A stretch of 64,000 bases of DNA from Cellulomonas septica (GTDB taxonomy: Bacteria; Actinomycetota; Actinomycetes; Actinomycetales; Cellulomonadaceae), in NCBI RefSeq assembly GCF_012396155.1, contig NZ_JAAXOY010000001.1, forward strand, positions 1 through 64,000. The letters are read 5' to 3'. A program made the translations under genes and the position numbers. This document shows, piece by piece, positions 51,904-60,776 of this stretch (the stretch's first letter is position 1; the number at the start of each line of letters is the position of its first letter). Below the pieces are notes generated by a model that worked only from the letters and a program-made list of their open reading frames with translations, was not told the DNA's origin and ran no database searches.

Positions 51904-52718
51904 GCGAACGCTTCATCGTGACCAAGGAGCACCGCCGCTTCACCGAGTTCGCCGACTCCGTCCGGCGAGGGCGCACCATCGGGCTGTGCTTCGGACCGGC
52001 CGGGGTCGGCAAGACGGTCTCCGCCCGCCGCTACGCCCACTGGGACCAAGCCCACGAGTTGGTCACCGCCTGGGGCCCACGCAGCGACGACGACGCCAAG
52101 GTCTACGCCGCCCTGGCCAAGAACCGCACCGCCCTCTACACCCCCGGGGTCCTGACCACCCCGCGGCTGCTACGCGAGGACCTGGACCGGATCATCACGC
52201 GCACCAGCATCTGCATCCAGCAGCACCTTGAAGCCCCGGGCCGCGCCCCTGTGGACCGGGGCGGCGCCCGGCGCACCACCAACTACGTCCAGCTCGTCAT
52301 CGTCGACGAGTCCGAACGTCTCAGCCCCACCGCGCTCGAGCTCCTGCGGGACCGCTACGACCGCGACCAGATCGCCCTGATCCTCATCGGCATGCCGGGC
52401 CTGGAGAAGCAGTTCAGCCACTACCCCCAGTTCTACAGCCGCGTCGGGTTCGCCCACCAGTACCGCCCCCTGAGCAACGACGAGCTCCTCTTCGTCCTGC
52501 AACGCCACTGGCGCACCCTCAGCAAGACTCTCAACCCCGACGACTTCACCGACGCCCAGGCCATCGCCGCGATCAGCCGCATCACCCGCGGCAACTTCCG
52601 CCTCCTGGAACGACTCTTCCCCCAGATCGAACGCGTACTGAGAATCAACGAGCTGCAGACCATCACCAACGACGTCGTCGAAGCCGCCGCGAGCACCCTC
52701 GTCATCGGGGTCGAGTGA
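51900..52718 (+). CDS. tniB: TniB-like AAA ATPase
   Basis: A 272-aa ATPase with Walker A FGPAGVGKTVSARRYA near residue 35, Walker B LVIVDESERLS and an arginine-rich sensor region (YSRVGFAHQYRPLSNDEL). In Tn5053/Tn7-type systems it selects target DNA and stimulates TniA. GTG start overlaps the tniA stop, with AAGGAGG upstream. Confidence 0.92.
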   Translation: MSERFIVTKEHRRFTEFADSVRRGRTIGLCFGPAGVGKTVSARRYAHWDQAHELVTAWGPRSDDDAKVYAALAKNRTALYTPGVLTTPRLLREDLDRIITRTSICIQQHLEAPGRAPVDRGGARRTTNYVQLVIVDESERLSPTALELLRDRYDRDQIALILIGMPGLEKQFSHYPQFYSRVGFAHQYRPLSNDELLFVLQRHWRTLSKTLNPDDFTDAQAIAAISRITRGNFRLLERLFPQIERVLRINELQTITNDVVEAAASTLVIGVE

Positions 52719-53117
52719 GCCCGCCAGGAATCGGCTGCCGCAGGCCGCCACCTACCGGCGAAGGTCACATCCGCGAGACCGACTGACCGAGACTACCGCC
52801 GCACCGAAAACGATCAGATTCGGCGGGTTGTAGGAAGGCGACATGCCGGTGCGCACCAGTCTGCAGAGCGACGGCAACGCCGTTCGGGCGCCGCGTGCGG
52901 ACCACGGTCAGGAGGGTGCCGATCACCCGAGCCGATGCGGGGTGGGCCGCCGTGGTCGCGGCGTTCCCGGCGCTGGCGGTGAGCCACACATGTGCATTGC
53001 TCGCTGGTCGACGTCGCCGCGCGCTAAGCGTCTTGCAGCAGGGAGCGTCGCCTCCGTCGACGCGCTATGTATGCCAAGGGCATCAAAGAACCCGCACCCA
53101 GGGAATAGGTTCGCGTC
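52719..53117. other. Non-coding stretch after tniB
   Basis: About 400 bases without a convincing gene; short frames here look like shadows. It should contain the right end of the tni module, but I could not define a terminal repeat. A CGACTGACC sequence occurs both here and near 40123, too short to call a repeat. Confidence 0.5.
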
Positions 53118-54002
53118 ATGGCTCCGATGAGTAGCGCCCGGCAGGACCTCATCTGCCTCGAGGCGCTCTACGACGCTCCCGCGGACGATCGGTTCGACGC
53201 GCTGGCCGCCCTGCAGCGCACGGGCCTGCGTCTCGAACAGGCACAGGAGTGGCTGCGGATAGCGCGTGCAGAAGGGCTGGTCGCTGAGCTCGAGGGAAGC
53301 TTGGTACCAGGCGATCGACCGACAAGGCGGGGACGGGCGATCGTCGAGGAGGCCCGCCAGCGCCGGAGCAACCGGTCACACATCAGGCAGACCGCTCAAC
53401 GGAATCTGCTGAGATGGACGGACGACACCGGCGGCGGAAACCTTGCCCGCTTCCTTGAGAGCGACTTCGCTTGGATCGACGGCCTGACCCTGACACTGGA
53501 GCAGGCAGCCGAGGCTGCACGCGCACTTCACGAAGAGGGCCTGATCAAGGCTCGGATCATCGGCGCCTGGGGGGCGGAGGTCGTCCGCGCTGACGTCGAG
53601 ATACTTCCCCTCGGCCGCGAGGTGGTCGACGAGCACAACGGCGATCCGACTGCGTGGCGAGCAAGGCTGGCCAAGCACAACGCCCTCGTGAACATTCAGC
53701 ACAACGCCGGATCGATCGCCATCGGTGGTCATGGGTCGACGGTGAACGCCAAAGTCACCAACGAGATCGACTCCGACAAGCTCGGCCAGCTCGTGGAAGC
53801 GCTCGTAGCCGCGCGGGGGACGCTCGCGCTCGCCGCACAGGACCAGGACGACTACGACTCGAACCTCGAGGACCTTCAGTCAGGCGAGCCCAGCCGCGTC
53901 CAGCGCGCGCTGACCTGGTTCGGGAGGCTCGGGCGCGATATCGGAACGAACGCGCTAGGCGGGATGCTCGCCGGCCAGGCGCTCGGATTACTTCCGGGCT
54001 GA
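53118..54002 (+). CDS. Uncharacterised winged-helix-like protein with glycine-zipper tail
   Basis: A 294-aa protein. Residues about 10-85 look like a winged helix (FDALAALQRTGLRLEQAQEWLRIARAEGLVAEL), and a second helix-turn-helix-like part follows (about 110-180). Then comes a repetitive NIQHNAGSIAIGGHGSTVNAKVTN segment, an acidic helix, and a hydrophobic glycine-rich end (NALGGMLAGQALGLLPG). The last could insert in a membrane. No family is recognised. Start at 53118 or 53127. Confidence 0.7.
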   Translation: MAPMSSARQDLICLEALYDAPADDRFDALAALQRTGLRLEQAQEWLRIARAEGLVAELEGSLVPGDRPTRRGRAIVEEARQRRSNRSHIRQTAQRNLLRWTDDTGGGNLARFLESDFAWIDGLTLTLEQAAEAARALHEEGLIKARIIGAWGAEVVRADVEILPLGREVVDEHNGDPTAWRARLAKHNALVNIQHNAGSIAIGGHGSTVNAKVTNEIDSDKLGQLVEALVAARGTLALAAQDQDDYDSNLEDLQSGEPSRVQRALTWFGRLGRDIGTNALGGMLAGQALGLLPG

Positions 54003-54184
54003 GCTTGTCCTCCGTGCCTTCGTCATAAGCCGTGAGGCACCGGACACAAGTCAGCCAGCGCAAAGCGTGGCGACGGGCACGGTCCCACGCCGCGAGAATC
54101 CGCCGACCGTGACCGTCGCAACTGACCAGCCTCAAGACGAGTGCGCAGTAAGGCGACGTCAACCAGCGCCCGCCCCGCGCATCC

Positions 54185-54457
54185 TCAGAAGCGGATCTGG
54201 TCCACCGTGACGTTGATCTTCGCCCCGCCGCTGACCGCCTCCGCGTACTCCGCCAGCTCAGGGTCGCTGATGCTGCCCCCTTGGTCGGCAAACATCTGTC
54301 GGATCGCGGGCCGGATCTCGGAGACGGGCCGTCCGGCGTACTGAATCCGCAGGCGGTCGAACTCGCGCTCGAAGTTGCGGGCGACCTCGTCAAGAGCTGA
54401 TTGCGTCTCCTGCTGTAGCGCTCGACGGAAAGCGCGGTCGTCGAACTGGAACGACAT
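54185..54457 (-). CDS. Small hypothetical protein, helical
   Basis: A 90-aa acidic, helical protein (FDDRAFRRALQQETQSALDEVARNFEREFDRL) with a possible beta-end (GGAKINVTVDQIRF). It has a clear ATG and protein-like composition. Function unknown; it lies among small accessory genes. Confidence 0.65.
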   Translation of the reverse strand: MSFQFDDRAFRRALQQETQSALDEVARNFEREFDRLRIQYAGRPVSEIRPAIRQMFADQGGSISDPELAEYAEAVSGGAKINVTVDQIRF

Positions 54458-54692
54458 GGTGGCTCCTCAGTAGGTGGGGTAGGGCCTCACGGACATCTCG
54501 AACATGCATTCGAGTATGGACGGGGGGTCTGACACCCGGCGCCGACACGCCGCGGCCCCCGGGTAGGCAGGCCGGTCAAGCGAGAGGAGGGGTACGCGCG
54601 GCTAACCAGTGCGCCCGCTCGGCGCACGAGCGGTGGCGAGGCAGCGCCGTGCGGGCCACGATGACGGGCGTCCACGACGTGGGGAGGAACTG

Positions 54693-54917
54693 ATGGCAGG
54701 GAACGGCGTGCACACGGTGCCGGCGGGTGGCTCCGGCTGGGTCAACGAGGTCGACGGCACCAAGGTCGGCGCGGCCTACGCGACCAAAGACGAGGCCGTG
54801 AAGGCCGGGCGGGAGGAAGCCAAGCGGCGGCAGACCGAGCACCACATCCACAACCTCGACGGCACGATCGGCGAGAAGAACTCCTACGGCAACGACCCGC
54901 GCAACATCCCCGGCTAG
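54693..54917 (+). CDS. DUF2188-domain protein
   Basis: A 74-aa protein with the DUF2188 pattern: HTVPAGGSGWVNEVDG, a helix DEAVKAGREEAKRR and HHIHNLDGTIGEKNSYGNDP. GGGGAGG precedes the ATG. The role of this domain is unknown. It ends 11 bases before the SRAP gene's ACG. Confidence 0.88.
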   Translation: MAGNGVHTVPAGGSGWVNEVDGTKVGAAYATKDEAVKAGREEAKRRQTEHHIHNLDGTIGEKNSYGNDPRNIPG

Positions 54918-54928
54918 CGGGCCGCGCG

Positions 54929-55639
54929 ACGTGCGGCAGGTACGCCCAAACCCGGGCGGCCGACAAGATCGCCCGTGACCTCGACGTCCAGCAGATGCTC
55001 GTCGACGCCGGCGGACCGTCATGGAACGTCGCCCCGACCAACGTCGTCCCGGTGGCGCTCGAGCGCGTCGAGGACGACGAGATCGTGCGCCAGCTGCGGG
55101 CGGTGCGCTGGGGCCTGGTGCCGTCCTGGGCGAAGGATCCTGCGATCGGCAGCCGGCTCATCAACGCTCGCGCCGAGACGATCACCGACAAGCCCAGCTT
55201 CCGCCGCGCCGCCCTCGCCCGGCGGGCGGTGGTGCCGATGGACGGCTACTACGAGTGGGGCGCCCCGCAAGCCGGCTCCAAGCGCAAGACGCCGTACTAC
55301 CTGCGCTCCCCCGACAAGTCGCCGCTGGCGGCCGCCGGCCTCTACGAGCTGTGGCCCGACCCGGCGAAGGACAAGGACGACCCCGAGCGGTGGAAGTGGA
55401 CCTTCACGGTCATCACCACCACCGCGACCGACTCCACCGGGCACATCCACGACCGCTCACCGCTGCTGCTGCCGGCGGACCCGGTCGACGCGTGGCTGAA
55501 CCCCACGGTGACCGAGCTCGACGACGTGCGCGACCTGCTCGCCGCCGTCCCGGAGCCCCACCTGGTTCCACGGCAGGTGGGATACGACGTCGGCAACGTC
55601 CGCAACGACGGCCCCCACCTGGTCGACCCGGTGGCGTAG
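54929..55639 (+). CDS. yedK: SRAP/YedK-family protein with an ACG in place of the start ATG
   Basis: From an ACG at 54929 the frame reads T-CGRYAQTRAADKIARDL and continues to a full SRAP domain: INARAET (Asn about 79), GYYEWG (Glu about 110) and GHIHDRSP (His). In this family Met1 is removed and Cys2 bonds to abasic sites in DNA. The first ATG in frame, at 54995, is residue 23 and would lose the catalytic Cys. No other start codon lies in between. So it is either a non-standard ACG start, a start-codon mutation or an error. Confidence 0.85.
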   Translation, partial: TCGRYAQTRAADKIARDLDVQQMLVDAGGPSWNVAPTNVVPVALERVEDDEIVRQLRAVRWGLVPSWAKDPAIGSRLINARAETITDKPSFRRAALARRAVVPMDGYYEWGAPQAGSKRKTPYYLRSPDKSPLAAAGLYELWPDPAKDKDDPERWKWTFTVITTTATDSTGHIHDRSPLLLPADPVDAWLNPTVTELDDVRDLLAAVPEPHLVPRQVGYDVGNVRNDGPHLVDPVA

Positions 55640-56034
55640 AACGGCAGGCCTCGACGCTGCTTCGGCCCGGCCGACAGGCGGCGTCGGTGCGACGCTCACC
55701 CTCACGGCGACGTCAGCGAACTTGACCTGCCCGGTCGGAGGAGCGTCTCCTTCGACCGGGCGTGGGCTGGACCCTGCACGTGAAGCGGTGCCCCCGCGTG
55801 TCGTGCCATGTAGGCGCACGCGGTACGTCGACCGCCGGACGCTCGAGGACGAGCGACCAGACCGCCCCCGGCGTGAGCAGCGCGGCGTTGATCGGGACGG
55901 GTGCCAGCGCGCGAGCAGCCAAAGGTCACTCGAGTGCTCATCGCCGCCATCGAGGGGCGGGGCGGCGAGGTCCCGGACCCCCGCAGTACGTCCCCACACC
56001 GTGCGCTCCTGAAAGAACGCCCGCGTCGGCGGAA
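55640..56034. other. Stretch without a supported gene
   Basis: About 390 bases between convergent SRAP and DUF4913-like genes. Open frames here have shadow-like composition. No repeat or RNA recognised. Confidence 0.5.
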
Positions 56035-56430
56035 TTAGCCCCGAGTCCGGTGCTCAGCCGGGCGGCAACCGCTGCGTGCCACACAGTCGGACAGCCTCGT
56101 TCGCGCTGCGGCGAACTGCTCGAGCCACCTGAGCGGGGCGTCGGCGTTGGCGGTGGTGGCGTAAGCCCCTTGCCACGCGAGGTGGAGCGCTGACAGCTCT
56201 TCGATGAGCTCGGCGTGGTCGTGCCAGCATTCCGGGACGACGCGGCGGTCGAGCTTGAAGCGTTCGACGAGCCAGCCGATCCAGAGATCGAGCTCCTCGA
56301 GGAGGAGCTCCTGGTCCTCCGGTGCGTGGGCAGACCACACGATCGGCACGGGTAGTGCTGTCGGCTGGTTCATCTGTAGCGGCGGGTAGAAGAGATCACC
56401 TCGGCCGTCATCGCGGTTCACGAGAGTCAC
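56035..56430 (-). CDS. DUF4913-like protein next to relaxase
   Basis: A 131-aa protein with the conserved layout of actinobacterial DUF4913-type proteins: LDLWIGWLVERFKLDRRVVPECWHDHAELIEELSALHLAW and a C-terminal GCRPAEHR. It overlaps the relaxase stop by four bases. Such proteins are typical of mobile elements and are expected to act with the transfer genes, role unknown. Confidence 0.72.
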   Translation of the reverse strand: MTLVNRDDGRGDLFYPPLQMNQPTALPVPIVWSAHAPEDQELLLEELDLWIGWLVERFKLDRRVVPECWHDHAELIEELSALHLAWQGAYATTANADAPLRWLEQFAAARTRLSDCVARSGCRPAEHRTRG

Positions 56431-59400
56431 CTCCCCATGACGTTCGAACCCGCAACGGCGGAAGGGCGCACAACCTCGGCTGGCGGCGCGGCGTTGACGT
56501 GGTGCTCAAGGGTGAAACTCCAACCGTTGTCGGGCATGCCCGGTTCGGCTGCATCGGCGCACAGCCCTAGCCAAGACTCGTCGTTCACCTCGTCTGCGGT
56601 TCTCCGGATCGCGTCGTTCTTCGCCATGAGGCCCTCGACGCGATCGAGAATCTTGATGCCGTCTGCATCGAGCCCAGCGCGTGATCGGGGAGCCGGCGTC
56701 GCGTCCTGCTCTTCAACGACTCGCTCGATCCATGCCCGAGCTCTTGCCAGCAGGCGCGTGGACGCGTCAGCTCCGTGGATCCCTTTCACCAGGCCTCGGA
56801 CGACGCCCGTCGGGCGCGATGTCAGAGCCGCGATGCGGTCGAGAGCGATGAAGATCCCGCCGCACTCGGGCGACGCCGCGATGTCCCGAACGGTTGCCTC
56901 GCCGAGGCCGCAGGCGTGCAGCCGTTCCGTCCACCTGGCGCGCGCGGCGTCGGCGTAGATGGTGCGGATGATCGGTTCGAGTCGACGCACCGACGTCGAC
57001 TCCGACTCACGTCGGGCGATCGTGGCCGTCGCCGACAGTTCCGCGCCGCTGGTCGCGAGGATGCCCTCGAGAATCTCGTGAGCGTCACCGGCGGCATGGG
57101 GATCCGGCAGCTCGTCGCACTCGGGGTTGACGGGATCGACCGAGACGTAGAGGCGATTGCTGCGCCTTCCCCGCGTCATGGCGACGTACAGGTTCTCGCG
57201 CGTCATGCCGGGGTGGACGAGGACGTGGGCGAGGTCGACCGTGACCCCCTGCGCGCGATGTGTCGTGGTCGCGTAGGCGAGGTCGACGCTGTCCGTCACG
57301 TAGGCCGGCGGCAACGTCACTGACCGCGCCTCATCGGAGCCCGCCGTGCCGACGACGCCTCGCCTCGCCAGCGCAGTCCTCGCCGCGACGACGACGAGGT
57401 GGCCGTCGGCCCCCACGCCCTTCACGTCCCAGAGGTCGCCGTTCCTGACGTGGCCGTGTGCGGCGCGGAGCCCGCGGTCGTTGAGGCGAGTCACCACCCG
57501 GTCTCCGACGCAGATCATCGTGCCGCTCTTGGTGGTCACACCGTCGCGCGCCACCAGGCCTTCCTGCACCCGGTCGTTGTGGGCTCGCGTATTCAGCGCC
57601 GCGACCGTCGCCGCGTCGGGCGCCAGCAGGATCGTCGTCGCGCCCGACGCCACGTCCGCGGACCACGCGGCGTACGCCTCTTCGAGCATCGACTCGGCCG
57701 GTCCGGCGCGCAGCCGCCCGGCGTCCTCGTACTCGTCCAGCACGCGCGCGTCGCCGGCTCGCAGCCGGATGGTGGCCCGCGCCTCCCACTCCTCCGCGAA
57801 CCGCCACAGCGTGCGCAGCTGCGCTCCCCCGGTCCTGTCGACGATCAGTCCAAAGGCACCACCGGCATCGACAGCGGACAGCTGCTGGTGATCGCCGACA
57901 AGCAGCACCTTGCCGCGTGCCCGGGCGACTTGGTCGACGAGCTCGCGCAGCATGAGCGTCCCGGCGAGCGACGCCTCGTCGACGATGACCAGCTGACCAT
58001 CCCTGATCTGCCACCGTCGCGCCTCGCGCGTGAGGCTCATCAGTGCAGTGTCGAGCAGCCGTAGCCGGCGTACGTCGCCGCCAATCGCCGACCTCTCGTC
58101 GATCAGTCGCTGGATGACGGCGCGGCGCTGCTCGCCGCCCAAGCCATTCGTCTCGTGACGCCATTTGGCGGTGTTCTCGCATGCGATGCCGAGCGCTCCC
58201 GCGAGGTTTGCTGCCGCAGAGGCGGAGGGCGCGAGGCCGATCACCGATCCGTGCCCGTGCTGCCGTTCCCACACGTGGCGAAGGGCGGCGAGCGCGGTCG
58301 TCTTGCCCGAACCCGCCGGCCCGACCAGGACGTCCACCAACCTCCCCGAGGAGGAGATCGAAGCGACTGCGGCGAGCTGGTCTGACGCCAGCTCGAGGGC
58401 GTCGTCAGCGCGCATCATGCGTGACGTCGGCGCCGACGTGTCGGCGGCTGCGGCGAGGAGCGTGTGCTCAGCATCGAGGATGACGATGTCGGTGAAGGTG
58501 TGCTCGCCTGGACGCTCGAACACGCTCGACCCGTCCTCACGCGCGTAGCGTCCCGACGACGGGAACGCTGGCGCGGCCTCGAGGCTGACGCAGCGTCGCA
58601 AGGCGGAGTCGCACACGTCGTCGACGATCCGCAACCGGTCTGCCACGCTCGCGGCGATGAGCGGCTTGGTGACGCGCAGCGCCTCAGCCATCACGTTCCA
58701 ACGGGTCCAAGTCGATCGCCGCTCGCGCACGCCGTCGAGCACGCGCGCCGCAAGGACATCCAGCACAGCCGGGGCGACCTCGGATCGCTGGACGGGTCGC
58801 ATCAATGACGCGCCGATGACGCGGGAGGTGAGCTGCTCGGGCGACTCCCCCGTCACCGTGGTTGCCCGGTGCCTCCATCGCTCGACGAGCCGCCCCAGCG
58901 CGCGGACCTTCTTCGCTGGCCGCGTAGCACGAGCGACCTGCTGACGCAGTCGGACGATCTCGATCCGGTTCGGCGCTCGCCCATGCCTCGCCGTGAAGTC
59001 CGCGACCTCCGTCGTCATCGCCGCGTCGATCTGGGTTGAACGCTGCGAGAACGCCGCCATGAGCTCGTCACCGACGCCGTCGAGCTCGAACGCGGGCGTG
59101 CGCCTCGGCCCACGGGAACGCCAGCTCCACCGCACCGGCAGGCTGCGCGCTAGCTCGTCGACGAGTAGGGCTTCGTACAGCTCGCTGATCGTGACGACCG
59201 CGTGGTGCAGCGCCCGCGAGTCGAGTGACCTCCACGCGCCATCGCGCCCCTGCACCTTGTTGGCCACTACCAGGTGCGTATGGAGGTTCGGGTCACCGGC
59301 CCGGGAGTCCCAGTGGTCGAACGCCGCCGCCACAGCACCGCCGGTCGACTCCTGCCGGCATCCCGCGGCGCCGGTCCTCGTAAAGAGCGCACGGTCCTCG

Positions 59401-59957
59401 AGGAACCGGAGCGATGCCCCCACGGCTCGCCGGTGCGCCGAGTACACCGCGGCCTGCGTCTTTTCGTCAGCGACGGCCCAGAGAGTCGACACCGACTTCA
59501 TCACCGTGAACGTGAGATCGAAGCCTGCGATGCAGGGCGACGACTCCCTCGCCAGCTCAACCCTCGTGATCGCGTCGACCGCCCGCTGTCTCGCCTCCGC
59601 GATGAGATCGCCGGGAAGAGCGCGCACCTGGGCCGCGACGCGATCGGCCGGTGGTGCCGCCGGGGAGTAGCGCCGACCGAGCGGCACGCCAGTCGACGGG
59701 TCCAGACCATGGCTGAAGAGCCGCGCCATCCCCTCCTCCGCTACCACTGTGCCCTGCCCCACCCCGACGGCCACGGCGGTCCCGGTGCGGCGGCCTAGCG
59801 CACCTAGCCCACGCCCCAGCCAACGGCCCGGTGGGTTGCCCGAGGCGGCGTAGTACGTAGTCATGGGCGACGGTCCGCGCCGCTCGCAGTCACCCGTGGC
59901 AATGTGCCGGAGCAGGTAGCGGTAACCCGCCCCTGCGGTGAGTCGGTGCAGCGTCAT
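56427..59957 (-). CDS. MobF-family relaxase with helicase domain (TrwC/TraA-like)
   Basis: An approximately 1176-aa relaxase-helicase. The N-terminal TrwC domain (MTLHRLTAGAGYRYLLRHI, Tyr candidates near residue 12-14) includes the histidine triad region DPNLHTHLVVAN. The C-terminal part is a RecD-type helicase with Walker A VGPAGSGKTTALAALRHVW, VIVDEASLAG and the QGVTVDLAHVLV segment. It nicks oriT, stays bound and unwinds DNA. The ATG at 59957 is the natural start; upstream residues are shadow-like. Confidence 0.95.
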   Translation of the reverse strand: MTLHRLTAGAGYRYLLRHIATGDCERRGPSPMTTYYAASGNPPGRWLGRGLGALGRRTGTAVAVGVGQGTVVAEEGMARLFSHGLDPSTGVPLGRRYSPAAPPADRVAAQVRALPGDLIAEARQRAVDAITRVELARESSPCIAGFDLTFTVMKSVSTLWAVADEKTQAAVYSAHRRAVGASLRFLEDRALFTRTGAAGCRQESTGGAVAAAFDHWDSRAGDPNLHTHLVVANKVQGRDGAWRSLDSRALHHAVVTISELYEALLVDELARSLPVRWSWRSRGPRRTPAFELDGVGDELMAAFSQRSTQIDAAMTTEVADFTARHGRAPNRIEIVRLRQQVARATRPAKKVRALGRLVERWRHRATTVTGESPEQLTSRVIGASLMRPVQRSEVAPAVLDVLAARVLDGVRERRSTWTRWNVMAEALRVTKPLIAASVADRLRIVDDVCDSALRRCVSLEAAPAFPSSGRYAREDGSSVFERPGEHTFTDIVILDAEHTLLAAAADTSAPTSRMMRADDALELASDQLAAVASISSSGRLVDVLVGPAGSGKTTALAALRHVWERQHGHGSVIGLAPSASAAANLAGALGIACENTAKWRHETNGLGGEQRRAVIQRLIDERSAIGGDVRRLRLLDTALMSLTREARRWQIRDGQLVIVDEASLAGTLMLRELVDQVARARGKVLLVGDHQQLSAVDAGGAFGLIVDRTGGAQLRTLWRFAEEWEARATIRLRAGDARVLDEYEDAGRLRAGPAESMLEEAYAAWSADVASGATTILLAPDAATVAALNTRAHNDRVQEGLVARDGVTTKSGTMICVGDRVVTRLNDRGLRAAHGHVRNGDLWDVKGVGADGHLVVVAARTALARRGVVGTAGSDEARSVTLPPAYVTDSVDLAYATTTHRAQGVTVDLAHVLVHPGMTRENLYVAMTRGRRSNRLYVSVDPVNPECDELPDPHAAGDAHEILEGILATSGAELSATATIARRESESTSVRRLEPIIRTIYADAARARWTERLHACGLGEATVRDIAASPECGGIFIALDRIAALTSRPTGVVRGLVKGIHGADASTRLLARARAWIERVVEEQDATPAPRSRAGLDADGIKILDRVEGLMAKNDAIRRTADEVNDESWLGLCADAAEPGMPDNGWSFTLEHHVNAAPPAEVVRPSAVAGSNVMGR

Positions 59958-60140
59958 GACCACAACAGTGCCGCCGCGCTCACGGTCCGGATCCGATCGC
60001 CCACACTCCTGGGAGTGCGGGTCGGCGGCCGAACACCCGACGGGACTCACGCGGCCAGCCCTAGTGCCAGACGAGTCAGGGGCTCATCGACCCGCAGGCC
60101 GGCTGGTGGCCGGCGCCCGGCGACGCCGCCGACGGGCGCA
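59958..60140. promoter_or_regulatory. Inverted-repeat-rich region upstream of relaxase, candidate oriT
   Basis: Between relaxase and ferredoxin genes lie CACTCC-TG-GGAGTG (60004-60017), then CGGGT...ACCCG, and GCCGGC-N5-GCCGGC (60098-60114). oriT is commonly next to the relaxase gene and has inverted repeats. The last hairpin may instead be a terminator for the minus-strand ferredoxin gene. No nic consensus was recognised. Confidence 0.3.
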
Positions 60141-60539
60141 TCACTCAGCCGGCGGGACCTCCGGCTGAGATCGGTCGATCTGAAGCGGCCGCAGCGCCGC
60201 AGGCTGCTCGGCGACGCCCGGCCCACCCTTCTCGAGCCATCGCTCGAGCTCCTGGGTGAGTTCGTCTCCTGCGAGACGCTCGAACCACGCCGGCCGGCCC
60301 GCAGAGCGTCGGCCCACGACGCTCGGTCGCGCGACGACGACGTCGCCGCGCTCGCACTCGTCGAGGCACTCCGACAACGTGAGGTCGGCAAGCCCGCGAC
60401 TGCGCAGCGCCTCGAGCCGCGCGAGCTGCCCACCTTCCAGCGGGTCGTCGTCACCCAGGGTCTCGCCGGCGCACAAGCTGCAGGCGGTCAGACCTGGACG
60501 CGTTGCAGGGCGCGGAGGAGTGGTCGAGCGATCGGGCAC
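60141..60539 (-). CDS. Thioredoxin-like [2Fe-2S] ferredoxin domain protein
   Basis: A 132-aa protein: TACSLCAGE near the N-terminus and SECLDECERGDVVVARPSV in the middle give the four cysteines of thioredoxin-fold [2Fe-2S] ferredoxins, and the C-terminus (WFERLAGDELTQELERWLEKGGPG) fits actinobacterial relatives. It starts at a GTG (60539) without a clear ribosome site. Divergent from etfB; electron transfer is the likely role. Confidence 0.65.
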   Translation of the reverse strand: MPDRSTTPPRPATRPGLTACSLCAGETLGDDDPLEGGQLARLEALRSRGLADLTLSECLDECERGDVVVARPSVVGRRSAGRPAWFERLAGDELTQELERWLEKGGPGVAEQPAALRPLQIDRSQPEVPPAE

Positions 60540-60776
60540 TTGATCAACGGTACCGACGTTCTCGAGGGTCTCGATCGGTGAGCGGTCCGATCCGCGTGAA
60601 GGTTCGATCAAGGTCCACGGGAGATCCGCTTGAGCCGGGCCGATCCGGGACCTTCGGTGTGGTTCCTGGAAGGACCGCTCCTCGTACGGTCGTCGCGCCC
60701 GGGTCCGACCTCGATCCGGAGGGCGGGCGGTCGAGCAGGTCGCGACCGCGCGAGCGGTGACCGAGAGGAGCAGTAG

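Larger units (their letters stand above)
47797..52718. mobile_element. Mercury-resistance module with tniR-tniA-tniB transposition genes
   Basis: merR and merA are followed directly by a serine resolvase, a DDE transposase and an AAA ATPase in one direction, the gene content of Tn5053/Tn402-type elements. No tniQ and no convincing terminal inverted repeats were found, so the ends are unknown and the cadmium block to the left could also belong. Limits given are only those of the genes. Confidence 0.6.
2620..60050. mobile_element. Putative integrative and conjugative element (right end not located)
   Basis: The span begins at the 3' end of tRNA-Pro with xis and a tyrosine integrase. It contains a Tad-type pilus locus, TrbL/VirB6, VirB4-type and VirD4-type ATPases, a lytic transglycosylase, an ArdC-like protein and, at its far end, a MobF (TrwC-like) relaxase-helicase. 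Cargo covers arsenic, phosphate, cadmium/lead and mercury functions plus a tni transposition module. Limits are approximate: the left end is set by the tRNA, and the right limit given here is only the last clearly transfer-related gene. I found no direct repeat of the tRNA 3' end in the window. Confidence 0.75.

Noticed and set aside
40123-52790. CGACTGACC seen near both sides of the metal/mer block, as possible transposon ends
   Set aside because: Nine bases only, no TGT...ACA-type terminus and no target duplication; chance is likely.
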